Of a stretch of DNA of 64,000 nt, positions 34,785-47,485 are shown in pieces. Within the stretch, counting starts at the first letter, position 1; each line of letters opens with the position of its first letter. The DNA is from Takakia lepidozioides. Its lineage: Eukaryota; Streptophyta; Takakiopsida; Takakiales; Takakiaceae. Location of the stretch: NCBI GenBank assembly GCA_030704615.1, contig CM060731.1, positions 28,892,001 through 28,956,000 on the forward strand, written 5' to 3'. The notes beneath the pieces are model-generated. The model was not told the DNA's origin and ran no database searches. It saw nothing but the letters and a program-made list of their open reading frames with translations. Both the position numbers and the translations under genes were made by a program.

Positions 34785-37700
34785 ACCTCACCAGTGATAA
34801 AGGGCTGGCGAGGCTTGGCTCATTATCGCACTTGGAGTCAACGTCAGGTTTTGCAGAAGAGGTAAAATGTCATCCTTTTTTCTTGTCAGTCAGCACATAC
34901 GTCAACCATGGTGAACTTGGATGCTTAGACTCCCCCCACCTTCTTGCAGTATTCTGCCTGACTCATCTATAGCTTTCCAGTCGGTCATTGGGTGAAATGA
35001 ATCCACTTTAAGACCCAAATCCAGAGGGCAGAAGAAGGTTGTTAGGATAGGGGAAGGACACTCTCCTGCTGGGTAAACCTAACATCAATTCACTGAATTT
35101 ATCATGACCTGTGGCTCTGATACTGCACTTTCAGCATGGTCCCTCCTGCTACCTCTTAAATCCTTTCTGCTAGACATAATTGGGGGCTCTTTATTACATA
35201 TGCAAGTCCTGATAGTTGCGTGTTAACTATTTAATACATGTATCATGCATGTGTCCCACTTCCATGGCTGTAAATTGTAAAAGCTCGGGGGAGAGAACTG
35301 CAAGTGACTTATATTTACTGGAAGAACTTGTCACCAATGTGAAGTTCATTTGCGATCTTCCTCTCTCAAAACGGCTAGAGGCACGTTGACACTCCCAACT
35401 GACTCTGTTTGCCATTAGTGAAAGCTGGTTGTGGTATAACTAGGGCAGCATAATTGAATTCCTCTATATGGTTCGACCTAAGCACCTGCCTGGCCCCCAG
35501 GTTTACTGGCCTCACTTCATACAGGAACAGCAGCAAGGCGATTATAACTTTCCAACATTCCAATTCAGATTGGGAACAAATGGATAGATTGAGAGAAACG
35601 ATTGTAGAACAGACAGACAGGACACTGTTTTGCTAGGATATACCGTTGAATGAAACATTCATCTAGCCCTCAGAAACATGTCATTGTTGTAATGATCAGC
35701 GGTTCGTGACCTTTCCTACCAATGTGAGAATAGAGGGATGATTAAGCTTACTGAGCTCAGACAGAGGTTTGTTTTCAAGCTCCTGTATTTGCAACGACAG
35801 GTGTGCAAGGTGGTGGGCTATGAGCGGCATGATCCCAACTCGAAGGGTATGTCTTCATTTACTTCACTTCTTTTTTACCATCATTTTTCTATGCCAACTA
35901 TTTGAAGGCATATTTCTCAGTTGCTTTGCAGCAGGCCTTGGGCCCCCTCTAGTGAGAGGTGAATGTCATGGTTGCTACGTGGTACTATTCATGCGTACCT
36001 CCGGAGGAGTGTTATGAAGCTGTCAACGCACATATTGCAGCGTTGTGAGAGCTGTCACTGTTGGGTGGCAGTTTGTAAACAGGGACAGAAGGGCAACATA
36101 TTCTACATTGTGTTCACAGGGTCTTTGAAGGTACGATGTTGTTCATTCTTTACACCATTTCTCCTTACACAGCATTGTGTTTTGAACTATCATGTCTTAT
36201 ATCTTCCTAAAGACCTCAACAGTCTAGGTCAACATGTAAAATGGAGATGCAGTAGGAAATGTGCTGATTCTAGAGAGAAACAAGACAAGTTCAGCACCCC
36301 GAGTCTAGGTGCTGTCTTGCACCATACTTTCAGTCAATGTCTGTAGTTTCATACAGCTTTCAAGTTTCATTGAATGCGGTTTAACAATGTGGGGCAGGCT
36401 ATTGTGCATGCTCAAGGGGTGCAAGATGATGCCATCACTGTCATCAATGCTGGGCAATGGTTTGGTGATATGGCGCTCGAATCAGAAAATTTCATCCGGT
36501 TTGTTCTGACAGGTCTTCTGTTGTACACTGATAAATATAGAGTACTAGAGGCCTTTTCCCATGACTGGCAGCCAGACTGCTGAATCATTAGCCCAAAGGC
36601 TTTGGGCAGAGCCTAGAATTAGGCACACTTCAGCCTATGAAATGAACACAATTACTACATGACTGGCAATGGCCTGAAGAGAGAGGCATTTGCAGATCGT
36701 CCAAGAGAAAGCTTCTGCCCCCATTCAACGCCACAATCCTTGGGTTTCCAGGGGAGTTTGGTTGGAAGACGGAGTTCTCCGCTGCTCCCCATGGTGGCAG
36801 CCACGTAGTATCCACAACGATTTTATAACTATCCATGCTGCGTTAGCTAAACTCTAACTTTCAGGTCCCCCTTGCCGGTTGTGTGGTAAGGCCCTAGCAA
36901 TTATACTGCCCTACTCAAACATCTTTGGCCATGAACTGCTGCATACTGACGGCTGAGCACATCGCAGTTGGTGGGAGCTTTGCCAGTGTGCAAGGACTCA
37001 TGTGGGAAACTTTGATAGGAAATATGACCCTGTCCACTGTGACTAAAACTGTTATGGATTGTGCTCCTGGGACTTCCACTGGGGACCTGTGAGCCAAGCC
37101 TACAGGGCATGTGTAGCTCAAGGATTTCATCTTCTGACACCTGTACAGAGTCTAGCCTGCATCACTTCCTGGTAAAGCAAACACACTATAAATGTTAAAT
37201 ACTTTTATAATCTGGGAAGTAGCTCTGTTGCATGAGGACGAAGGCATCCGTTTCCATTCTAGTGAAAAGGGACTTGCCTGGGTAAGAGTAGGTGTGAAAG
37301 TTAGTTGACAACCCCTTGAGCAAATTGTAACATTAGTCAGGGTTTACTGTGGTTACAGGGAAGCTACATGCATCACTCGTGAGAAGGTACATATCTGAAT
37401 CAGTTGAAGCCTCAAAGTTTGTACAATGTCTTTCATCAGGCTATAGTCCATGGTAAGGCAAATCTACCTGGTGTGAATGTTCATCGAGTTTTGTATGTGA
37501 GGTGAAACTCGGGAGGTTGGTTTTAGCTGTAATCATTATGAACCACCAATCCACAATAAACTGGTCATCTATTTTTCCTGCCCAAAAGATTGTGTTGTGT
37601 AGTCAGAGCTGCTGACTCTAAGCAAGCATGACTATGAGTCCATTCTCAACATTCAAAAGACTGCTGAGCTCACTGAGCGTGTCCAATTTCTCCAGGTGAC

Positions 37701-40700
37701 CCTCTTTTCCTCTGTTGGTGCCAGTCTCATGAGTCAAGCATTTTTGTTCTGAAGTATGCAATTGAGTGAGGTGTCTGAAAGCAGAGGGGACATGCATAAC
37801 AACTGGCAAGCAATTAGTTTGTGAGTTGATGGGAACACAAGATGAACCATGGGCCTGAGTGCCCCATGGGTGTGCAAGCTTCGGAGTGGATTAGCAGCAT
37901 AGACACCAGAGGGGTGATCCAAACAAAAGAAAGCACTCTGGCTTAGATGGACGAAATGAGATGAAATGAAAAAATGCTTTATAACGTCCGCGGAAAGCTC
38001 ATAGAGCTTATGGGAGAAAACATGAGAGAGGAATCAAAACCAGAGCTAAGAATAAAAACTACTATTGCTCGAGTGATTGTCTAAGGGTGAAGGCCTCGTG
38101 CAGGTGAAGTGAAACGTAATGGTGAAAAGGGAATCATCATTTCCTAGTAGGATTAGAAATACCACCTTTCCGATCATCTACTGAATTTTTTAATGACCCA
38201 AACCTAGACTGAATGGAGGGGCAGTTCCTAACCATGTGCGCGTGAAACTTCTAACTGGAGGCACCTGGGAGGTGCACTAAATTAGCTCAGACCAAGATCC
38301 TTGATGAATCTGGAACTTCATGTTGTGCCCCATTAACTTGTGCATGAGGTGTGTCTCTTATCAAACAACCGCCGATAGGCCTTTCTAACAAGAGAAAGGG
38401 TTCACAATGGGTGCTTGTTTTGGGCAGAGCATTGCTACATTCCAGAATGTGTCAAAGCAAAGCCTGACGCGGCTGGCTAATGTCCTAACACACCGCTCTT
38501 TTGGAAAAAACAGGGGTATGCCTCCCTTTGAATCTAGTACTTTGAAGTCTCCTAGTTAATGTCAAGCTTAAGTTACATGTTAGAATTGGAGATAATAGAG
38601 TGCTTAGAGAAATGAAATGAAATGACACTTTATAGCGTCTGCGGAAAGCTCAAAGAGCTTATGGGACAAGAGAAAGCATGAAACAAGAAAGAGAGAGGGG
38701 CCTTCCACAAGCATCCCAGAAACAACTATTGTTCAAGGGATTGCCTCATGCAGATACGCTGCTTAGCATTTCTGATCCTCATAATGGAAGACATCTGTGG
38801 GAGAAAGGAAATGAAATGGTACTTTATAACGTCCTCGGAAGCTCAAAGAGCTCATGGGACAGAGGAAAGCAGCATACAAGAGAGAAGGGGGGGGCCTCAG
38901 CAAGCAGCCCAAAGACAGCCATTCATCAAGAGATTCTGTAAGATGGAAAGCCTCAGTAGATATACCGAAAAATGAAATGGTACTTTAAAGTTAGAAAACT
39001 GCCCCTGTCCTCACTTAACGATGTTGAGAGATAGTTTTACTGTGCACAAGTAGCAGACAAAATTTGACAGCTGAATGATACAGGAATTGACTAGTACTAA
39101 AAAGATGAGAAAACTGGAGACTGGAAGCTCCCTTGCTCCCTACTCAAAAGAAAGCTAATAGAGTTGTCTGTAGATGCTGGACTTCTCCTTCTGCAATCTA
39201 CCAGGATAGCACATCAACCTACATGCTACAAGAAGTACTCGCTTTGCCTCAGCCTTTCCTTCAATCCTAAACAGGTCCTCTGGAACCTTCTGGAAGGAAC
39301 CATCTTTAGCCATTAAAAAAACCCTAACCAAACCCTAGCTAACAGTCCCAATGATTAGCTAAATCTCAGCTGACTTTCAACAATAATGACTGCAGAAAGC
39401 CTACAGAAAAAAGGAAAGGAAGATTTTACGTCCATGGGAAGGTCAAAGAGATTATGGAACAAATGAAATGGAATGGTACTTCATAACAAAGAAAGAAGTA
39501 TGTCCTTGACAGTGCCAGACAGGGCAGAGGGGAAGTCGGAGACCAGGGGAAAGCAATATGTGCTGTTTCTCTTGTGATGTACGTGATATTTTGGGGTGTT
39601 GGACTGAAAACCGGTTATATGATGTGGGCAGTGATCACCTTCCAAGGAGATGATGCTGTTGAGATGTACTTCATAAAGTCAGGGGAGTGCAGAGTAAGTT
39701 TCTTGCTGAACTGATCTATCAATGGAACACGGCCATGCGGCTTTCCCATGTGGACTTGTTTCCCATTTGGATTGTTGGTGTGATTAGGCAACATACAAGA
39801 GGTTGATGTCATCAGAGGTGCTGTAGAACTCATCTGCCCTCCTGAATCAGTTGGATTATATCTATCATAGTCTTTATAGCTCTGTAGGTTGACACAATAT
39901 ACTCACTGCCTAAGCGAGCAATTGTTCATGGAAGCTTAGTGGAGATGTAGATATGTATGTGATGAGAAAAAGGTAGGGATACAGGCACGAGACTGTTTAT
40001 GAATCTGTTGTGCACAAACCTGTTTTGATGCAGGTGATAATGAAGATCCATGAAGAGAGGACATTTCGACGTTTACCCCGGGCTTCGAGCTTTTTATCAC
40101 AGTACTGGTATGTATTTCTGCATCTTCCTGCAGCAAATTAGGCCTGGATTTTCAGCGTTTCATTCTTTTGTGTCTCCTCTTGGGGCTTTCCATGGATGTA
40201 AAGTTCCTTCCTTGTTCCATTGGCTCTCATTGCCCTCTGGACATTATAATTTTGCTGCTTGTGCTTTAGACAATCACTTGAACAATAGTTCTTATCTCTC
40301 TGGCTTCCTGTTTTCTCTCATGTTTTTCTTTCCATTTTGTCCCATAAGCTCTATGAGCTTTCCGCGGACGTTATAAAGCACCATTTCATTTCTCTGAGCT
40401 ACATGTCAGGAGAACTTGGAAGTTACCCAACCTCACGACAAAGCTCCATTTCTATCGAGAAACATTCTTGGTTCTCCGAGATGATAGAATCTTGCGGCCC
40501 AATGGGAAAACCTGCAGTGGGAGGACCGCCTCTGTCCAGCTTGCACAGGGCGCAACCAGGAAATTGAAACTGAAGAACACTTCTTCTTCTATTGCCCTCA
40601 ATACTATGAGATCCGTGGGAGATTCCATTGTCTATTCCGTGGAACCCAATCTCTCACTGAGGTCTTTCACTATGAGGATCAGAAATGCTTGGCAGCCTAC

Positions 40701-43700
40701 CTGCACGAGGCATTCACCCTTAGACAATCACTCGAACAATAGTTCTTATCTTTGACTCTGGTTTCCTGTTTTCTCTCATGTTTTTCTTTCCATTTTGTCC
40801 CATAAGCTCTATGAGCTTTCCGCGGACGTTATAAAGCACCATTTCATTTCATTTTCATTTCTCTACTTTCTCTCTACTTTCGGTTGTGAATTCTGGGCTC
40901 CTGCCTTCCCAGTTTCCTGGTGGGAAAAGAATCTGGAACCATTGCAGTCATTCTTCCTCCAACTAATGCTTGGCGCCAGAGGCACAACTCCATCTCACAT
41001 ACTCAATGCAGAATTCGCCTGTGTGCCACTTCAAACTGAGGCCCTTTTCCGGCTTACAATTTTCCTGCATTGTTTACAAGCCCTTCCCCCAAAGGGGCTT
41101 GTGGCCAGGGCCCTCACAACATCTATTAGACTAAAAAATGCAAGCTTCAAACAATCCTGGTATGCTCGTGTGGATACCTTTTTTGAACGCCATGGACTCT
41201 CTATTGCTTCACTATTGCCAGTGAACCCAGAAGGGGTGGACATCATATCCAAGCACGACCGCAACCGACTCATTAGAAAGGAGCTCATGGAGCTACATGT
41301 CAGGAGAACTTGGAAGTTACCCAACCTCACGACAAAGCTCCATTCCTATCGAGAAACATTCTTGGTTCTCCGCGATGATAAAATCTTGTGGCCCAATTAC
41401 CTTTCGGCCTCTTTATCTCCTTCTCTCCTGAGGGCTTTGGGGCGGTTCAGGGTGGGCTCCCACAACCTACGTATAGAGACTGGCAGATGGGAAAACCTGC
41501 AGCGGGAGGACCGCCACTGTTCAGCTTGCACAGGGCGCAACCAGGAAATTGAAACTGAAGAACACTTCTTCTTCTATTGCCCTCTATACTATGAGTTCCG
41601 TGGGAGATTCCATTGTCTATTCCGTGAACCCAATCTCTCACTGAGGTCTTTCACTATGAGGCTTGGCAGCCTACCTGCACGAGGCATTCACCCTTAGACA
41701 ATCACTCGAACAATAGTTCTTATCTCTGACTCTGGTTTCCTGTTTTCTCTCATGTTTTTCTATCCATTTTGTCCCATAAGCTCTATGAGCTTTCCGCGGA
41801 CGTTATAAAGCACCATTTCATTCATTTCTCCATAAGCTCTTTGAGCTTTCCGCGGACGTTATAAAGTACCATTTCATTTCATTTCATTTCTCTTACTGGG
41901 GCTGTTTGTGGCCCCTCACTCTTTGTTGTTTCTCCTTCGTTATAAAGTACCATTTCATTTCATTTCCTCATGAAGTACCATCTCATTTCATTTAAATTTC
42001 CTCTTGCTCCATAAGCTCTTTGAGCTTCCCAGTTCAAGAAAAAGGACAGGGTTGACAATGCCCACAGAGAAATTAAATGAAATGATACTTCACAACGTCT
42101 GCGGGAAGCTCAAAGAGCTTATGGGACAAGAAATGAAATGAAATGGTGCTTTATAACGTCCGCGGAAAGCTCGTAGAGCTTATGGGACAAAATGGAAAGA
42201 AAACATGAGAGAGGAACAAATCCAGAAACCATAATTAATGTTCTAGCGATTGTCTAAGGGTGAAGGCCTCGTGTAGGTAGGCTGACAAGAGAAAGCGAGA
42301 AAAAGAGTGGGGCCCTCCACAAGAGAATGAATTGAAATGAAATGAAATGAAATGAAATGAGATGGTACTTTAGAACGTCCATAGTTGCAGTTATATGGAG
42401 ACACCTTCCACCATCCTCTGCAGGGATGGAATCTCACTGCCAACTACTTATTCAAGCCTCTCCCTCAGTCTGTGAACCCCACAAAAGGCTCCGGGAGGGT
42501 TAGTTTCCCACGGGATCAATGGCTTTAAGGCTATGGCGATTTCTCAGGGATCGGCATGAGTACATTCTTTTCCTGGCATAGGGTCTATGGCCACAAGGCT
42601 ATGGTAAACGTCTTATGAGTACGTTTTCTTTTCCATGCATTGGGACGATTCAGGGTGGGCTCACGTAGAGACTGGCAGATGGATAAGCTGCTGCCGCAAA
42701 ACACCTTTGTCCTGCTTGCACTAAATGAGAGATTGGAGACTGAGCCAGACGAATATTTCTTCTTTCACTAACGAAATCCGGGGCCGCTGCTTTTACCTAT
42801 TTAGAGACAGCCAATCCCTGACCGGTTCCATTGCGAGGATCTGAGCTTCCTTGCAGCAAGGCAAGGAATCTCTTCACCTTAGAATCTCGTGAACTTAAAT
42901 TGTAGTATACTGGAGCTTCCGATGGATTTTTTCCAGTTTCTTTCTTTCCACTGTCTATTCCGCGGAACTCAATCTTTCAGATCAGAAATGCGGAACTCAA
43001 TCTCTCGGATCAGAAATGCTTGGCAGCTTACCTGCACGAGGCCTTCACCCTTAGACAATCCCTCCAGCAGTAGTTTTTTTTTGCTCTGGTTTTGTTTCCT
43101 CTCTCATGTTTTTTATCCATTTTGTCCCATAAGCTCTTTGAGCTTTCCGCGGACGTTATAAAGTACCATTTCATTTAATTTCATTTCTTTTCTCCAGTCG
43201 CTTACTGAAGTCTTCCATTATGAGGATCAGAAATGCTTGGCAGCTTACCTGCATGAGGCCTTGACCCTTAGACAATCCCTTGAGCAGTAGTGGCTTTTGG
43301 GCTGTTTTTTGGCTCTGGTTTTGTTTCCTCTCTCTGGTTTTTTCCCATTTTGTCCCAGAAGCTCTTTGAGCTTTCCGCGGACATTATAAAGTACCATTTC
43401 ATTTCATTTCTTGTTTCTTGCTTTCCTATTGTCCCATAAGCTCTTTGAGCTTTCTGCGGACGTTATAAAGTTCCATGTCATTTCATTTCTTCTGTTTGGA
43501 GATAAATATATCCGAGGGATGGAGAGGCCCGCAGATCAAAATTCATACACCCAAAACAAAACAACAATCAAAAGCCAACTTTATAAACCTCTCCAAGGTG
43601 CATATCAACTTGTCGGCAACCAGAGCAAGCTTCTCGCTGCAGTCAATCCACGGAAGACTGGTCAAACTAGCCAAGAGAAACTCGGACCCAGTACAAGGAT

Positions 43701-46700
43701 GCAAAAGCCAAAGAACCTAGAATGACATGGGCTGTTCTGAAAAACCCTTACTACATCTTGCTGGAAACCACATGTTCTTGATGGCGGACCAGTTTGCTGG
43801 TCGGCCAGGAGAACAAGAAATAATAACATCCACGGGAAGCCTAGCAGTGCTCAAATAATTCTGCAGTCTGCTGGATCAAGTTTCATAGAGGCCGCAGGCT
43901 ATTCAATGGCCAATATCTCCACGGTGTTGATATGTGAACCGTGGCTTTCTGTCTTGATTGGTCCTGATTTTCATCCATGGCACTGGAATTGAAATCATGT
44001 ATGTAGCGTGCACATGCAGGGCCCACATATCACTTCATCTTCTTTCCTGGAGCAGGCTTGTACAGTCTGGCATGACCTCAAGGGGATAAACATGATCCCA
44101 CGAAAATAGATTGGGAACCCCAGTGGCCATGATAGGGCACCATCATTACATGATACATGCTTTGCTTAGAGCCTGAACAGTAATCAACATAGGGCCTGGT
44201 TATCTATGCTGTAATCGATTTTTTGCAGTCTTTGTCAATGCACTGTGAGGGACCTGTTCTAGCTTGCTTTTCAGTTCAATGCATGACAGTGATACAGCAA
44301 TGAGGTGTAGTTAACAATCACTTTCTGGCAGTCAATGTCTTGCCCGCTGAGGCCCATGCTGAAACACCATTTTGTTTCCATAAATAGCCCCTGTAGTGTG
44401 CAAGGATGGGCCGGATTGATCTCTTGCAGCTAGAATATAGGGGGTCCAACTCCTGGCATATAGTTGGTGGGGCCAGTTTGACGTTCGTCACCTGCTAAAT
44501 GGGCCGCTAGGACATGTGAGTAAACTTTGAACGATTGTCACAAACTAGCATTCTGGCCTTCACTGTTTGGCTAAACAGAGGCATTGCTGAAACAGGGTGT
44601 GTGCATTGACATGCCTGTGCATTTGGGAAACCTCCAATCTGGGACTCACACATCCTTTACGAAATCATACATTGTGCTTTGTGTGTGTGAGTGCAAAGAC
44701 CAACACATTGCCTCTGGACGGAGCCTAACATTACCACTGCTGTTAATGAACAGGCCCACAAAGCACCATCACTGCAAGCAGGAGATGGAAGAAAGGGAAC
44801 GGGAGTGGTGGCATCCATCACTTGTCAAACGGTTATCTGTTGAGAAACCACGAACCTCACGAATCCTACGGTCCCAGTCACTGCCATTCACCAGGCTTCC
44901 TTTGCGGCTAGGTCCAGCTTTGCTGAGAAGCCCTGACATGATAAACCAATTAGTTGTGCGCAAAAGATCCCCATCTCGTGCCCGGCGCTCTCTTGCAGGC
45001 ATCCGACGGTCTACATCATCCTTTAGCAGCTTCCTGCCTGCCAAGGGACGCTCCATGTCATCATTTAGACGGCACAGCTCTGTACCTGGAATCCGTCGTA
45101 AGTCCTCCAAGAAGCATAGCTTACCAGCCGATTTAACGGGGGACCTTCTGTCTGCCTGGGGTTCCCCTAAAGGCTCTTCTGAAGTTTTAGTCCGGTCAGG
45201 GACTCAGGAGCATCGAGAGTCTTCTTTTGTTGGTGGACTGCCAGTGAGCATGGCTTCAGGCTCCCTGGGGTCCAAGTCCTGGTCCTTGAGTAACGCAGAG
45301 GAGGAAGCTGTGACCACTAGGGCACACTTTGACTCGCGAAAACACGCTTCATTCCACTGTAGCAGGGAAGAGATGCCCCAAAAACAGAAATACTCATTGG
45401 GTCTGTTTTTAACAGAATGTGAGAAAAAGCAAAAGGCTCAGAAACTGGCTGAAATGGAATTCTCAGAGAAGGACAATCTCTTGTGGCAGATTGGGAGCAT
45501 GAGGGAAGGAATAATGCCTGCTGTATTGGGCCAGGAGAATGTGTACTATCAAAAGAAGTTCCAGAGATGGGCCCATAATGTTATCAACCGCGAAAAAATA
45601 TTGTTATCCTACAATGTGTTTGCAGGAACATCAGCGCCCAGCTTTATGCCAGGAATATCCGACAGCACGGTTATGAGACTCGTGCGTGACAAGTCTGACC
45701 AGAAGAAGTCCACAGCTAGGAAATCTGCAAAGCCTGCCAAGGTTGATACCCTGACCTCTTAAGACTGTTGATTTGTCAGCCCTTTTGGTTTAGTTTGTCA
45801 GTCCACATCTTTGTCTGTGTTAGTCATGTGGTGGTTTGAAAGCTCGATTCCCAAGTAAAATTACACCGGACCTTTCTTGCTACATGCCAAATGCTCCCAT
45901 TCATGCTTCGTCAGAAGTGACATTTTATCCAGAGGTATAGACTAATTGTGAGCTTTGGGTCATTTGTGGGGTGGTGGTCAGGCTTCTACAATCCTTGACA
46001 TTGGGGCACTTAATCCTGGCCAATTCTTTGGAGAGGTACTGACTTGCTTATCTTTAGCATAAATATGACCCAGGGACTTTTTACCTCTGACCATAAGTGA
46101 AGTCGTTCTAGTGAACCATGTCCAGTTTCACATGCTAGTAAATATTCCTTGCTCCATATTCTCCACAGACCAGGCCATGATTTTTACAAGTTGGGAAGCT
46201 GTAATTCCGAATGGGTTTTTGTGGGATTTGATGGATTCTGATGGTGCCTATAGTGATGCAGAGGGGCTTGATGACACATACAAAAAGGGCAGCTAGCATT
46301 GTGGCGGTGACCAGGGTCGACACACTTGTGCTAACAAAATGGGACTACCACCGACACTGTGACCGCAATATTATCAAAGTCCTCTCTCAAAATGTATGTT
46401 GCTTGATAGCCCTCAGGGAGTAACATACACACACCAGTCCATATATCTCAGCATATGCATGATGCATGTGACATCTCACAGCACTGACTGTTTGAATGCG
46501 TTTGCTTGTTTATAGATTGCATGTCGAGTGATGAACTGTTGTAGTTGTCATTTATAAGTTTTGACTCTTGTGAGTGTCCGTTTTGGTGTATGTTCAAATG
46601 TAATGTGAACTATTAAGGATTTTTGGTTTACGACTGACGAACTGTGGGATTGAGGGTGTAAACAGGAGTACAAGAAGGAGAAGCATCTTTACAAGGAGTA

Positions 46701-47485
46701 CTTGAAAACATGCAAGTGGGAACGGCACAAGGTTGTTGAAACTCACATGTTTGCCATTCTGTTACCCCATCATACCTATCTACAGTTTGATGTGAGAAAG
46801 TAGGAGCTCTGTAGCTCACTTCACTTCTACAAGGATGATACCTTCACTGGAAATGCTGCTGCAATACTACTTATCTGCCACATTCTTCGCATCACTCACC
46901 TGTGCATTGGAGCCTTTTAGAATCAGTTTGCACAATCTGAAGATTGAGAGGCAGAATTGACGTACTATGCGGGCACAGAATATACCTCCTCGCATGTCCA
47001 ACAGGAAATTAGGTGGAGGGAGATCCTACTGTCTTTCCTGAGGCTGTGCATCCTTAGCAGAGGCATTTAGTTTTGAAGACGAGAGAGATGTTTCCAAGCA
47101 TCAGCTTTGGGTGGCGCTGGATGAAGTGATTTCTAGTGGTTTCTTTGTTTGTTATCTGTTCATGTCCCATAAGCTCATCCTGTGAATGCTATGGAGTTCT
47201 TTCATCTCCTGGCTTCCTGTTTTCTCCCATGTTTTTCTTTCCATTTTGTCCCATAAGCTCTATGAGCTTTCCACGGACGTTATAAAGCACCATTTCATTT
47301 CATTTCTCCCCCTTGCATTTTCAGCAGCCTGTTGGGGATGACTTGTGCAGAGGAAGGTGGTGGAGGATGCGCTTGCAGCCAAGAAAAACCGCATAGCCAT
47401 CCGAGTAGGACCACGCGAAGTGCGTGTGCTCCCTAGGCCGGGCGCATCAAAGAAAGAGCTGCCCAGAAAGGAATGGCTTTGGTAG
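34785..47485 (+). CDS. CNBD2-like protein with two cyclic-nucleotide-binding domains; 5' end unresolved
   Basis: Supported exons: 35700-35846, 36072-36130, 36398-36498, 37603-37695, 38428-38515, 39632-39693, 40034-40107, 44754-45741, 45982-46035, 46262-46393, 46666-46731 and 47351-47485 (stop TAG). From 37603 to the stop all splice phases agree. A probable earlier exon is 34785-34861. Domain A: VCKVVGYERHDPNSK, CKQGQKGNIFYIVFTGSLK, then NAGQWFGDMALES (Asp replaces the usual Glu of FGE). The short exon linking it to ELLTLSKHDYESILNIQK is unresolved (36.5-37.6 kb). Domain B: FQNVSKQSLTRLANVLTHR, VITFQGDDAVEMYFIKSGEC, LDIGALNPGQFFGE and RGLMTHTKRAASIVAV, keeping Glu and Arg of the phosphate-binding cassette. 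Inside domain B the 988-bp exon adds about 330 Arg/Ser-rich residues. There is no channel or kinase domain. This fits CNBD2, a sperm/cilium protein in animals; a role in motile sperm is inference. Confidence 0.78.
37960..43490. repeat. Array of short LINE 3' ends inside CNBD2-like introns
   Basis: At least a dozen copies of one 3'-terminal block occur: CATAAGCTCTTTGAGCTTTC, then CGCGGACGTTATAAAG(T/C)ACC, then repeats of ATTTC. AAGCTC TTT GAGCTT is a perfect hairpin. Plus-strand copies: about 40345, 40798, 41774, 41831, 43124, 43358 and 43434. Minus-strand copies: about 37968, 38612, 38808, 42075 and 42136, with weaker ones near 39413 and 42328. Most consist only of the tail or a few hundred bases before it, as expected from 5'-truncated LINE insertion. 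They fill mainly the 4.6-kb intron 40108-44753. Confidence 0.85.
40858..41697 (+). pseudogene. LINE ORF2 C-terminal region, truncated
   Basis: An open frame of about 280 codons ends in the family tail. It includes LGARGTTPSHILNAEF, RVDTFFERHGLSIASLLP and a terminal Cys/His segment: RVGSHNLRIETGRW, REDRHCSACTGRNQEIE, TEEHFFFYCPLYYEFRGRF. This is the region after the reverse transcriptase in non-LTR elements; the RT itself is missing. Duplicated pieces of the same ORF lie at 40390-40740 and, more worn, at 42650-43060 and 43195-43290. The CxxC...H....C spacing differs from the LINEs at 52.5 and 57 kb, so two LINE lineages are present. Confidence 0.85.
43495..44753. other. Intron sequence of the CNBD2-like gene
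   Basis: Right part of the large intron, without LINE tail copies and with no recognised feature; it ends at the acceptor TTAATGAACAG before 44754. Confidence 0.4.
47195..47312 (+). repeat. LINE 3' end copy in the last intron of the CNBD2-like gene
   Basis: The hairpin and tail block (CATAAGCTCTATGAGCTTTC, then ACGGACGTTATAAAGCACC, then CATTTCATTTC) ends about 40 bp before the acceptor of the final exon at 47351. Same family and orientation as the plus copies near 41 kb. Confidence 0.85.

Noticed and set aside
36374-36397. Extension of CNB domain A exon to include RFNNVGQ
   Set aside because: It looks plausible as protein, but no AG acceptor precedes it downstream of an in-frame TGA; the acceptor before 36398 is used instead.
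37960-43490. CRISPR-like array, because of regularly recurring short blocks
   Set aside because: Spacing is irregular, both orientations occur, and the blocks are LINE 3' ends in a eukaryotic intron.
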